Assembly: GCA_012295275.1 (NCBI GenBank)
Contig: CM022672.1
Coordinates: 18,297,394-18,324,893, forward strand
DNA from: Chrysomallon squamiferum
Taxonomy: Eukaryota; Mollusca; Gastropoda; Neomphalida; Peltospiridae
Reading direction: 5' to 3'
Length of the DNA stretch: 27,500 bases
Part shown: positions 9,929 through 19,020 of the stretch, in pieces
How the letters are laid out: each line of letters opens with the position of its first letter
Position numbering within the stretch: the first letter of the stretch is position 1
Position numbers and translations under genes: made by a program
The notes under the pieces: model-generated
The model's input: the letters and a program-made list of their open reading frames with translations, nothing else
Database searches by the model: none
Told to the model about the DNA's origin: nothing

Positions 9929-10122
9929 TATGTCTGTCTGTCTATCTGTCCGTCTGTTTCTGTCTCTATACATTCAAGTATTCATGTATGTATGTACGTA
10001 CTTATGTATAAAAATGTGTACGTACGTATGTATGTATGTATGTATGTATGTATGTATGTATGTATGTATGTATGTATGTATGTATGTATGTATGTATGTA
10101 TGTATGTATGTATGTATGTATA
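9929..10122 (+). repeat. (TCTG)n then (TATG)n microsatellites
   Basis: Imperfect (TCTG)n at about 9930-9966 is followed, after a short gap, by near-perfect (TATG)n from about 10025 to 10122. Frames through it read YVCM repeats. Confidence 0.95.
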
Positions 10123-10981
10123 TATGCATGTATTGACGTAACTACACAAAATAATTCAGGGCCGATTTTTTTTTTCTTTTGTTTTTAATGACTATAGACG
10201 CTGAACCTCCACGTGCTAATACATATTCATGAGTGAATTTTCTAATTTCATTTGTAAATTATTTCTACCAAGTAAAAATCAAAACTGTTTGCAAGCGTTC
10301 GAGTCTCTCGTGAATATGATCTGTATTATTTATCCACACACGCGTTTCAGGAGCTGAATCACATTTCGTAATCATAATTACAAACTGAAAATAACTAGCT
10401 TTGAAGAATATTAATGCCTGTTACAAAACGACGTAGTAAAATACAATAAGGGAGATAAAAGTGACAAAAAATGTCTTTATGCTGTTAAATATTAAAAAAA
10501 AAAAATATATATATATATAACACTCTCATTGAGAGGTAGATATATTATAAAGTTGGAATAAAATGTTTCGAAAAAAAACGTTATTTTTACTACCAAACAT
10601 AATAAAACAGTATTATCAATCTGTACGATAATCTTGGATCTGTTATATGCAGTCATTTAAATTATCATAAAGTTTGTATTATGTCACGTTTCCACGACAA
10701 CGAGCAATCCTTTAATGTACGTCTGCGTTACACTGAATGCTTATGTCAGACTTGTTGGATGGATGGATGTAAGGTCAGGGGTTTTAAAACAAATTTATTG
10801 CGATATTACTGAGCGAGTAAGAATAATTTAAAAATTTAGTTTATTTATTGCTTGTTTTTATGCTGCTACTATGGTGGTTTTTTTTTTTTTTGTCGTTTTG
10901 TTAATATCAGTAACAATATATATTTATTTATAATTATTATAATAATAATAATCAGCTTTTCACGGAACAAACCGAATGTAG

Positions 10982-11011
10982 ATCGAAAGTTATCGAAAGT
11001 TATCGAAAGTT
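10982..11011 (+). repeat. Three perfect tandem copies of a 10-bp unit
   Basis: ATCGAAAGTT repeated three times without mismatch, then CCCGAAC. A 10-bp period places each copy on the same face of the DNA helix, and the spaced GAAA words loosely resemble an IRF-type array. Function is unknown. Confidence 0.85.
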
Positions 11012-11158
11012 CCCGAACAACGTCAAATCGATGAATATGAATAACAAAGTCACGCATTAATTCATTTTCCAATTAAAAATGATGGAAATTGCCACCTTCC
11101 TCGTGATTAGTACGTTTGTCATTATTTTACATGTAGCACAGAGAGGTTTTCAATAACT

Positions 11159-11249
11159 ATTAAAACTGAACTCGGTTTAACTACGGAACAGCTGTTTATC
11201 AGCGAGGTTGAGTTAAAGGAGCAAGCTCTTCCAACCATACAGTTTTAAT
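11159..11249. repeat. Nested inverted repeats
   Basis: Outer arms ATTAAAACTG (11159-11168) and CAGTTTTAAT (11240-11249) are perfect. Within them, TTTAACT and AGTTAAA form a second perfect pair, and the palindrome AACAGCTGTT lies near the centre. Right-hand spacing is longer than left-hand, so a simple hairpin would carry a side loop. Confidence 0.6.
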
Positions 11250-11443
11250 GATCCAACACCGGGTTTTTTCCTCTGTGATATTGTAAAATAACGTAACATA
11301 TGGTGATGTATGTTACGAGTTGCGGTTTATTACACTAACAATAATAAATTCATCATAATCATCATTATAAGAATATTAAGAACAAAAAACAACACTAAAT
11401 CAATTACATATGATATAAACATACACACACGTATATAAAATAC

Positions 11444-11536
11444 ACTCATACATACATAGGTACATACATACATACATACATACATACATACATACGTACG
11501 TACGTACATACATACATACATACATACATACGTACG
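11444..11536 (+). repeat. (TACA)n with CGTA interruptions
   Basis: (TACA)n array with a central TACG block near 11491-11507 and another near 11530. Open frames read YVCM on the minus strand. Confidence 0.95.
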
Positions 11537-11635
11537 TGCCTACATCCCTGAATACTATATATATTGAAAGGTACAGGTTGCTTAAGTAGATATTAATTTG
11601 AAAATATTGACAAGGATAGAAAGGAGGAAGGTACA

Positions 11636-11741
<106 letters not shown>

Positions 11742-11869
11742 AATTCGAGACCTGCAACTGACAGACTGTTTGATATTGAGTCATCTCCTGTTCCACTGAC
11801 TTCCTCCACTTTTCATTATTTAACGCTTGAATCTACATCTTTATTTTCCATTCAGTCAATGATCTAAAC

Positions 11870-12440
11870 TCTAATGGTTAACGCTTGCGCGGAGTTTATG
11901 GGGGGAAAAGCAAAGGAATGATTTTAGTACCATCTCGGGTCACGAACCGATCTGCCGTTTCAAGACAACTGTTTTAAACCGATAGCTGAATATCAGCCGA
12001 TATCCACCTAGCAGAAGCAACTGTTTGATATGTTGGACGTTAATTGCCAGATTGTTAGTGTCAGCCATCAAGTTTTTACACCGAGCACTTTCTGACTTGG
12101 CACGAATTATTACAAATATGTCGGCCATTCCCCCACCGAGTCTCGATAACTCATCCCTTTTTACCTTTGTTCTGTAACTGATATCAGATAGCAATAAGGT
12201 AATAAAGGACGTGTAAATAAAAACTGATGGAAGCCGCCTGCCGAGAGAGTGTGGCGCGTTCGCGGTTTCCTATGTCTTTGATACTTCGTTAACGCAGAAG
12301 GAATGTCTTTAAACACTGCTTCATGGTAAACAGTTTACTCTTCGCCACAGTCGGGTACCGCGGTTTCTCCAGGAATGCATTTCGATAGACGTAAACAATA
12401 ACAGGTGTTGTTGTGTCAGTTATGTGATTTGTGATGTCTG
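11870..12440. promoter_or_regulatory. CpG-retaining unique stretch, candidate regulatory element
   Basis: GC- and CpG-richer than its flanks and repeat-free. CGCGGTTTC occurs at 12261-12269 and again at 12359-12367. Between them lies the palindrome GTAAACAGTTTAC (12326-12338), which includes a forkhead-type GTAAACA. The minus-strand frames at 11940-12194 and 12416-12661 are open but show no domain and no good splice signals. Function is inferred from composition and motifs only. Confidence 0.3.
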
Positions 12441-13395
12441 CTGCTGTAAACTGTTACGTTCACTGTCTTTAGCTCTGATCTCTCGGCTGTAATGCGGAAC
12501 ATTTCCTCGAATTCGGATTGCACTTGTCTCATCATAGACACATCAAATACCAGTTTGTTTAACGAGTGGGTGGGGGAAATGTGACTTTTAGCAGAGCAAT
12601 TCATCAAGCTAAACAAATAAATAAACTGTAGGCAAAACGACTGCATCATGCTTTTTATCACTTATTTTCTACACCATCTTGTAGAAGACCACATTCTGAA
12701 CAAATAATAATAAGGGGTAAAAAAAATGACAAACGACGTCTGACTATTTCCTGAGTCACTTGACTACGTCTGTCTATGAATGATCATGATACGACTTTTT
12801 CCTTTCCATGAGAAAATACACATAAAACGATCTCTTAAGTATTTTACAGAGTGGTTGAATTAGGATTCATCTCTACATCCTTATTATGCAAGAAACATAT
12901 ACACTGGGACATAATAACCGTTTAACATTAAAATACGTTGACGTTTCGTTAAAACATTTATTACATCATTCTCTTTTTTTTTTTAAGAGATAGTTACGTA
13001 TGCGTAAAATAATTACTCATTTATTACACATCTGGCATAATTTTTACAACCAACTCTCTGCAATAAATACCAAATAGCCTGACCACATAAAGTAGATGGA
13101 AAGTGTATCTTCTATACAGTATAAACTCGATTATGTTGAATAAAGAATATATGACACGAAGATGAAAAGATTCAGTTACGTCTGGATTCTAGATATTGGT
13201 TAATAACGTCATACATAACTGTAATTTAGTTGTCGTAGATTGTTTATTTCTATAGCTTCCAGTAATGTCATTTCAGAGTAGGTCAACCGAAACGATGAGC
13301 TGCTCTACAAGAGAGGCAAAGATAGTTCGCAGTAATTTGTTATCCCCATCAACACAGAAATGTCTTGTGTGATACCAGAATTGGGTTCTGATATT
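12441..13395. other. AT-rich unique spacer
   Basis: No gene seen. The minus-strand frame at 12416-12661 is closed by ordinary stops and has no family resemblance I recognise. A short repeat of ACGTCTG occurs near 12737 and 12766. Confidence 0.6.
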
Positions 13396-13475
13396 GGCTA
13401 TATACACATATACACAATACATATACATATAAATATAAATTTAAATATAAATATATATATATATATTATTTCTGT
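13396..13475. repeat. ATAC / AATAT low-complexity tract
   Basis: TACATA then TAAATA then TATATA steps, progressively more AT-pure. Confidence 0.8.
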
Positions 13476-13487
13476 AGCCATTATCAT

Positions 13488-14045
13488 TTCTACTACTATT
13501 ACTACGACTACTACTACTACCACCACTACTATACTTATACAATTTTTATTACCACTGCTGGTGCTTCAACTATTTCTGCTATTATTAGAACTACTGCTTT
13601 TAATATTGTAACTACTAATGCCGTTACTACTGTAACTGCTATTACTTGAACTACTATTTTTATTATTACAGTTGTTGTAACTATTTCAGCTAATACTGTT
13701 GCTACTCCTTTTCTTCCTACTAAAACAACTGCTACTACTGCTACTTCAAATACTACTACAATTACTATTACTAGTTCTTTGACTATTACTAATATTACTA
13801 CTACTACTTCTACTACTAGTACTACTTGTACTATTACTGCTACTACTTCTTACTACTACTACTACTACTATTCTTCTGTTACTACTACCACTATTACTAC
13901 TTCTAATAACAATATTAATTATACTAAATCCATTACTACTATTACTCCTCCTCCTCCTCCTCCTCCTCCTACTACAACTACTACTACTACTACTACTACC
14001 ACTACTACTACTACAACAACGCCACGACAACCACCACCATTACAA
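13488..14045 (+). repeat. Long imperfect ACT trinucleotide tract
   Basis: About 550 bp built almost wholly of ACT/ATT/GCT/ACC triplets in register, with a (CCT)n insert near 13947-13969 and ending in CAA/CCA triplets. Frames read poly-Thr/Ile forward and poly-Ser reverse. The serine-rich frame at 13746-14030 should not be called as a protein. Confidence 0.9.
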
Positions 14046-14415
14046 CTGTTATGATTGTCATCCACAAAACGTGTCCTTAAAATCACCTGATTCATAAAAA
14101 CAATAAAAACTCTACGGCGTTATAGCGCTGTTTGGGTTTACGCTCAAATCAATTGTCTTGTACAGTTAATTGTTTCCGCTGGACGATACGATATGCCTGT
14201 CTGTTTATTAAAGAATATATCGGTTATTCGCATGTTGCTTACGTTTTACAAACACGGCCCTCGCTGACAAGGTGTGTATTGTTAATTCGTTTCACTCTAT
14301 CAAACTTTTGTCACAGAGGAAGTCATATGAGAGTAGAGAAGAGGTAATTCCAGTCCAAGGTTGTTTCAGATGTATTATTTTTTCATCAGCGGCTCATGTA
14401 TGAAATAAGAAGTAA
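14046..14415. other. Unique spacer, no gene supported
   Basis: Mixed-composition sequence. The open frame at 14132-14347 has no recognisable domain. Confidence 0.55.
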
Positions 14416-14417
14416 AA

Positions 14418-14437
14418 AATAATAATAATAATGATGA

Positions 14438-14472
<35 letters not shown>

Positions 14473-14489
14473 TGATGATGATGATGATG

Positions 14490-14541
<52 letters not shown>
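14418..14541 (+). repeat. Compound AAT-GAT-ACT-ATG-AAT trinucleotide array
   Basis: Successive blocks of (AAT)n, (GAT)n, (ACT)n (about 14439-14471), (ATG)n (about 14472-14490) and (AAT)n (about 14491-14541), all three-base units. The motif changes by one base at each boundary. Confidence 0.95.
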
Positions 14542-14544
<3 letters not shown>

Positions 14545-14689
14545 TATAAATAAATAAATTATAATGAATAATTATTATTAAAAAGGTTAGACAGTTTTGC
14601 ATGTATTGTTTCCTTGGGTATTTATCAAGAACTATAAAAGAATTAGAAGTAATAATAATAGTAATAATAATACTTTTTGCTGTTGTTGT

Positions 14690-14925
14690 TGGCTGTTGTT
14701 GTTATCGGGGCATTTCGTTTCTTTCCGCCAGAAAAAAAAAAAACTTTCCCTAACAACGCGAGATGTTGCGAAATACGAAATAACGTCATTGCATTATGAC
14801 GTAATAACAAAGCAGGTTTAGATTTATTTCTGTTGCGTTGTGATTTGATTTCTTTATCGGATTACTGAGGTTTCGCTGTACAAAGAAAAACGAAGTAAGT
14901 ACTAGTTTTGCTTATGCTTAAAAAA
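14690..14925 (-). repeat. Dispersed repeat, copy B (inverted relative to 1170-1390)
   Basis: ACGTCATTGCATTATGACGT at 14783-14802 is the exact reverse complement of the core in copy A. Aligned blocks outside the core include AACAAAG to the right, a TTTCTTT/CGG/TT block, GAAGTAAGTA near 14893-14901 (matching AAGTAAGTA of copy A), and on the left TTGCGAAATACGAAA and CGCGAGATG. Flanks are clearly diverged, with indels (93 bases from core to the GTAAGT here, 108 in copy A). Limits are approximate. Confidence 0.6.
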
Positions 14926-15147
14926 ATTAAAACTAAACAAAACAGTGAGTAATTATTGCCAATGTTCGAGTTATATAATCGGATTCTACTTGAATTACGA
15001 TGGAAGGGATCTTATTGACGCATTTTTTTATTTTAAGTGTATCTTGTTGTTTCTTTGGTTCTTTTTATTATTACTGTTTTTGTCATCGTTTTTATTAATA
15101 CATACGTATACACGATTTTGTATTTAGTACATATAAATAATTTTGCG

Positions 15148-15210
15148 TACATTTATTTACTACAGTAATATAAATATACGCAGAATTACATAATTCCACC
15201 ATATTTGATA

Positions 15211-15256
<46 letters not shown>

Positions 15257-15403
15257 GTTATTATTATTATTATTGTCGTTTTTGTTTTTGTTGTTGATGT
15301 CGTTGTTATTTATTGTTTTTGTTAATTACTACTAATCAGTAGTAAGAATAAGTGTACGCAGAATTACTGAAGAGTAAACACTTTTCCATCACGTTTGATT
15401 TGC
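15148..15403 (+). repeat. Diverged direct duplication enclosing an (ATT)n array
   Basis: 15148-15213 and 15324-15403 share TTACTAC, CAGTA, TACGCAGAATTAC and a CCA-then-TTTGAT block. The CGCAGAATTAC words are 178 bp apart. Between the copies lies the (ATT)n array at about 15214-15274, with single G interruptions. Confidence 0.6.
15214..15274 (+). repeat. (ATT)n microsatellite
   Basis: About twenty ATT units with a GTT interruption near 15257; it decays into GTT/TTG triplets to about 15320. Confidence 0.95.
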
Positions 15404-15848
15404 GTTGCTGTTCGTAATATATTTAATTCATATCATTTTCACAACACAATGAACGAGAAGTGGAAAAGATAATACACCAGTTTTTGTTTTAAGTGATTCG
15501 TGCAGTAATTTTCCAATACCGACACAAAACCAGTGCGACATACAAGATAAATAAATAACTATAGGTTCTCTCCTACACAGTATAATGTTATGACAGGCCA
15601 GTTAGTTAAACAGGACGTGCGTGTTCTCTTCGTATTCTCTGTTCCGCTACAAAACTGCTCGTGAATCGAGACAAGTTAAATTTTTTTTACCTCATCACTC
15701 AGACGTCAGACGATGTTTTCTTCCTTTCTACTTAACCAGAGAATTAATAATGTTACATTTGATGAGTGCATGACGCAGACTTTTAAAGGCAACGAAATGA
15801 AAAGGGGTTTATACCTCATCGCTTGATTTCTCTGATATAATCATTATC
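15404..15848. other. Unique spacer, no gene supported
   Basis: Moderate composition with some CpG (ACGTGCG near 15618, CAGACGTCAGACG near 15700-15712). No long open frame. Confidence 0.55.

Positions 15849-15877
<29 letters not shown>
15849..15877 (+). repeat. Poly(A) run of about 29
   Basis: Uninterrupted A run. It could be a retroposon tail, but I see no recognisable element body upstream and no obvious target-site duplication, so simple homopolymer expansion is equally likely. Confidence 0.9.
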
Positions 15878-15879
<2 letters not shown>

Positions 15880-15959
15880 GCACCACGAGTTTCTAAATAC
15901 AGATATGAAATTTACGATCCTTAATTTTATTTCTTTTCCCCAATTTTTTTTTTTTTTAT

Positions 15960-16290
15960 TTGCTCACACCATGACGCCAAAAATGACCCTGTCTGGTCAC
16001 CTTGCGTTGGTGTAGCTGGCGCCTTTTTGCGTCAGTCACACAGTCGGTTTCCCGGTTTTGCCAACTTGGCAAATTCTTTACTCACGAAAAGGGAAAACAA
16101 AATTATATCATCCCCCATTAAAGGCAAGATGAATGTAGCTTGTCCGTCACATTATTGATGTCTGTCGCTTTCAACCCAGGGAAGTGTTTGGCACTTAGAA
16201 CAAATTGAGAATGTCTTCCTGTAGCTTTTGCCGTTCAGTGGCAAGATGACGTAGAGACGTGAAAGGCATTTTGGTCGATTCTTGTCACAC
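15960..16290. promoter_or_regulatory. CpG-retaining unique stretch with a 17-bp palindrome
   Basis: Repeat-free and GC-richer. It holds the perfect palindrome TTTGCCAACTTGGCAAA (16057-16073), GGCGCC near 16019, two E2F-like GC/T-run words (near 15973 and 16019), CGGTTTCC near 16045 and TGACGTAG near 16247. No open frame of note. Best read as candidate regulatory DNA. Confidence 0.3.
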
Positions 16291-16641
16291 ACTGTGTAGT
16301 TTTACCCTGTATTACTCATACGAGTTTATTAATAGATATTTGACTTTATTTCATTTTATTTATTATTTTTTTTAATATTTATTTTTTTTATTTATTTATT
16401 TTATGTATATATATATTTTTAAATTTGATTTCATTTGAAGTGATTTCATTTTTAAATTACTTTTTTTTTTTTTTTTTTTTTTTAATTTAAATTTAATTTC
16501 TGTTTATTCTTATTGGCTGTAACTTCAGTTCTAATTACACTACAAATAGTTGCTGTACGTTTAAAGAATATATAATATTATTATGGAAATTTGAAATCAG
16601 AGAATGCTTGAAGTGGTTGCTGTTCGTAATATATACCTGTC

Positions 16642-16643
<2 letters not shown>
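16291..16643. other. T-rich spacer
   Basis: TTTA/ATTT low-complexity sequence with a T run of about 23 at 16461-16483. No gene seen. Confidence 0.7.
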
Positions 16644-16719
<76 letters not shown>

Positions 16720-16860
16720 AACATACACACAAGTGTTACATACATACATATGAAAATAAATACGTATCTACATATATACGGACAGAAAGACATATACAGA
16801 CAGACATATGGACATATATATAAACACATACACACATACACACAGACTCACGTGTACAAA
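16644..16860 (+). repeat. (CA)n array with imperfect ACAT/CAGA tail
   Basis: About 36 uninterrupted CA units (to 16715), then decayed TACA/GACA sequence to about 16860. Opposing frames read THTH and VCVC. Confidence 0.95.
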
Positions 16861-17365
16861 TGTCACTGTATCTAGATAAATCTCTAGTTAACGAATATAT
16901 TTTACATAAATAAGTGAATGAATGTTTCTTTGTCTGTTCTTCTGTATATGTGTGTATGATTAAGGCAGTAACTGTTATGTTCTGTGTCAAAATTTTATTT
17001 TCTTTACTCGCGTAGGTCAAATGTTCAGCCTACAAGTTAAGGAGGAAATTGAATGATTATTGTTATGGGAATAGCAATTTGTCTAAATTCGATATTAATT
17101 ATGCTGATTTTCAGTTTAAGACTATAATGTAATTTAACTGTATGGAAAATTGGAAATGACATTTTCTTGCCAGAAATTAGTCCATTTTTTTAATTTTGTA
17201 CTGTAAGATAAAGAGACATTTGGTGAGAGGAAATGAATACGTGAAATACAAACATCCACCCGCATGTACATATATAGACGTACGCACACACACACATGAC
17301 AGTATATAGAAATACACCTTCACATTTATGTATATATACAATCTTATATATAAAGAGCTTCTATA
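16861..17365. other. AT-rich spacer, no gene supported
   Basis: Ordinary sequence with a short CA patch near 17284-17297. No convincing open frame. Confidence 0.6.
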
Positions 17366-17439
17366 AGTTTGTATGTATGTATGTTTGTTTGTAGATTTAT
17401 ATGTATGTAGATTTATATGTATGTTTGTTTGTATGTATG

Positions 17440-17518
<79 letters not shown>

Positions 17519-17540
17519 ATATATATATGTGTGTGTGTGG
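17366..17540 (+). repeat. TATG/TTTG then (ATCT)n then TA then GT compound array
   Basis: Imperfect GTAT/GTTT steps with a small duplication (GTAGATTTATAT near 17391 and 17407), about 19 ATCT units (17441-17518), then short (TA)n and (GT)n. Frames read (LSIY)n. Confidence 0.95.
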
Positions 17541-17603
17541 AGGAAGATGGATGTAGGTGTGTGAATTTTCCCAGTGTGAAGCGTCATGACTTTTCCCATT
17601 CAG

Positions 17604-17862
17604 GTCAGTACCACATAACTGTCCACCTACGCACGCATGTCGTGGACATGACCTTTGACCTCGCCAGAGAGTTCTATATGACCAAGACACGGTGTCAGAC
17701 GGTGCAGATATCCACTGTTGATATAATCACTGTTGTTTTTGCAATTACTGGTTATAATAATACATCGTTAATGAGAAGATTAAATATGGATCAGAAGCTA
17801 TGGATCAGCAGAGTGTTATTAAGTCTCTGTCTTACAGGACACGATACAGACACTTTGAAATG
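17604..17862 (+). CDS. Candidate internal exon, unrecognised
   Basis: The 259-nt segment follows a pyrimidine-rich acceptor (CTTTTCCCATTCAG, AG at 17602-17603) and ends at a good donor (AAATG/GTAAGATG, GT at 17863). One frame is open across it (phase 1 in, phase 2 out), starting QYHITVHLRTH, then VDMTFDLAREFYMTKTR. The first 120 bp use GC-rich third positions, unlike the local AT-rich background; the second half looks less coding. The open frame extends left into the ATCT array, so the true start cannot be upstream there. No family is recognised. A lncRNA exon or a regulatory element is equally possible, since a perfect DR1 nuclear-receptor site lies inside it. Confidence 0.22.
17649..17661 (-). 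promoter_or_regulatory. Perfect DR1 nuclear-receptor half-site pair
   Basis: TGACCTTTGACCT is the reverse complement of AGGTCAAAGGTCA, the consensus direct repeat spaced by one base that is bound by HNF4, RXR and COUP-TF-type receptors. It overlaps the palindrome CATGTCGTGGACATG (17636-17650). It may be coincidental within the candidate exon. Confidence 0.35.
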
Positions 17863-17937
17863 GTAAGATGACAGTTGCTACGTTCTTTACAAAGGATTTT
17901 TTTCTGTATGTATAATATATGTGTTTATGTGAGTGTG

Positions 17938-18003
17938 TATATATGTATGTATGTATGTATGTGTGTGTGTGTATGTGTATGTATGTATGTATGCATGTAT
18001 ATG
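17938..18003 (+). repeat. (TATG)n / (TG)n microsatellite
   Basis: Mixed GTAT and GT units. It lies next to the SINE-like element on the side corresponding to that element's 3' end. Confidence 0.9.
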
Positions 18004-18049
18004 TAGTTTCAGGATTTGAATATTCTTTGTCTTATGTACGTCTGATTAT

Positions 18050-18183
18050 GTCTATTCGCACTGCGACCAGACGCCGAAACCCGACAATGCCGTTGACAAG
18101 ACTGGAACATGTGACACCCATTTGCCCGCAAACCGAAGGTGGACGATGTTACCGTTCGGCCACCAAGACAACCCTTTAAAAGG
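18050..18183 (-). mobile_element. tRNA-derived SINE fragment or tRNA-like pseudogene
   Basis: Read on the minus strand, TGGTGGCCGAACGGTAACATC matches the start of a Ser/Leu-type tRNA, including a pol III A box (TGGCCGAACGG). About 50 bases on, ATGTTCCAGTC resembles a decayed B box (GGTTCGANTCC). A CpG-rich tRNA-unrelated stretch follows, and the element ends near the (TATG)n array, as SINE tails often end in simple repeats. The acceptor stem does not pair well, so a functional tRNA is unlikely. The exact ends and the family are uncertain. Confidence 0.5.
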
Positions 18184-18244
18184 TATATATATATATAGAC
18201 ACACAGTAGTGTGAAACTGATCAAAACACACTGACGACACGAAC

Positions 18245-18252
18245 TGACGTCA
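18245..18252 (+). promoter_or_regulatory. Perfect CRE palindrome
   Basis: TGACGTCA, the full CREB/ATF consensus, in otherwise ordinary sequence just beyond the SINE-like element. A single 8-bp match is weak evidence of function. Confidence 0.25.
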
Positions 18253-18715
18253 TACCACGGCAATGTAAACACAGGATAATATTTTGAAAGCGAAAGCAAA
18301 AGCCCATGACGTTGTATTCAGATCTGCGTTGTAACAGTAATTAGATACAAACACATCAAGGCTGTTGACTCGCTGACTTCGTATCGGGATTTCGTTTTAG
18401 CCAGACGTGCAGTGGCAAAACTTAGCGTTGTAAACGGCGCAGTGGTTTCGTGTAAACACATCAGAATGAAGACAAATGCTATTAGCAACTTAGTGTTTTT
18501 GTTAAACGCTCCATTTTCAAATCTCTTATAACATTCTGTATCGCTTTGACACATAGCGAACTATTATTATGGCTTCTGCTGGTGCTGTTACCACTGTTAG
18601 TGCTGTTGTTACAAATATTACTGTTACTACTACCTTTATATAATCATACCTAAAACTATCACTCTTACTACCACGACCATTATGTCCCTCACTACTGCTT
18701 TTCTGTAACAGTGAT
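18253..18715. other. Unique spacer grading into ACT triplets
   Basis: 18300-18560 is mixed composition with moderate CpG; the minus-strand frame at 18318-18554 has no recognisable domain. From about 18570 the sequence becomes ACT/GTT triplet-rich. Confidence 0.55.
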
Positions 18716-18718
18716 TAC

Positions 18719-18822
18719 AACCACCACCAACACCAACACCACCACCAACACCAACACCACCATCACCAACACCACCACCAAACCAACACCACCACCAACA
18801 CCAACACCAACATCAACACCGC
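18719..18822 (+). repeat. CCACCACCAACACCAACA minisatellite
   Basis: About six full or partial copies of an 18-bp C/A-only unit, the first two perfect and adjacent (18721-18756), with later copies shortened or carrying CAT changes. The plus strand is almost devoid of G and T, so the other strand is GGT/GTT-rich. Confidence 0.9.
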
Positions 18823-18839
18823 CACTACTACTGTTCTGC

Positions 18840-18954
18840 CAGTATTACTACTTCTACAGTAATTACTACTAATTGTGCAATTACTACCACTACTCTACTA
18901 CTATTTTATCCACCTCTACATCTACTCCTCATCATCATCCTCATCATCACCATC

Positions 18955-19002
<48 letters not shown>

Positions 19003-19020
19003 ACAACTATTACTACTACC
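18840..19020 (+). repeat. ACT/CAT triplets with a (CTA)n core
   Basis: Imperfect ACT, then CAT/CCT triplets, then about 16 CTA units (18955-19001). Poly-Ser and poly-Thr frames are artefacts. Confidence 0.92.

Larger units (their letters stand above)
10130..11435. other. AT-rich spacer with small internal repeats
   Basis: No gene seen. Contains a TA run near 10505-10520, an (AAT)n run near 10939-10953, three tandem copies of ATCGAAAGTT (10982-11011) and a nested inverted-repeat structure (11159-11249). Confidence 0.6.

Noticed and set aside
10021-10122. Regularly spaced repeats as a CRISPR array
   Set aside because: Units are 4 bp with no spacers; it is a microsatellite, and the genome is eukaryotic in character.
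11866-11952. A-box-like CTAATGGTTAACGC followed by GGGTCACGAACC
   Set aside because: Looks tRNA-like at first, but spacing is too long and the B box is poor; probably chance.
12416-12661. Minus-strand open frame with a non-repetitive 81-residue translation
   Set aside because: Looks less repetitive than most, but there is no family resemblance, no convincing splice signal and AT-rich third positions.
15849-15877. Poly(A) run as a retroposon tail
   Set aside because: No element body, no polyadenylation-type context and no target-site duplication recognised.
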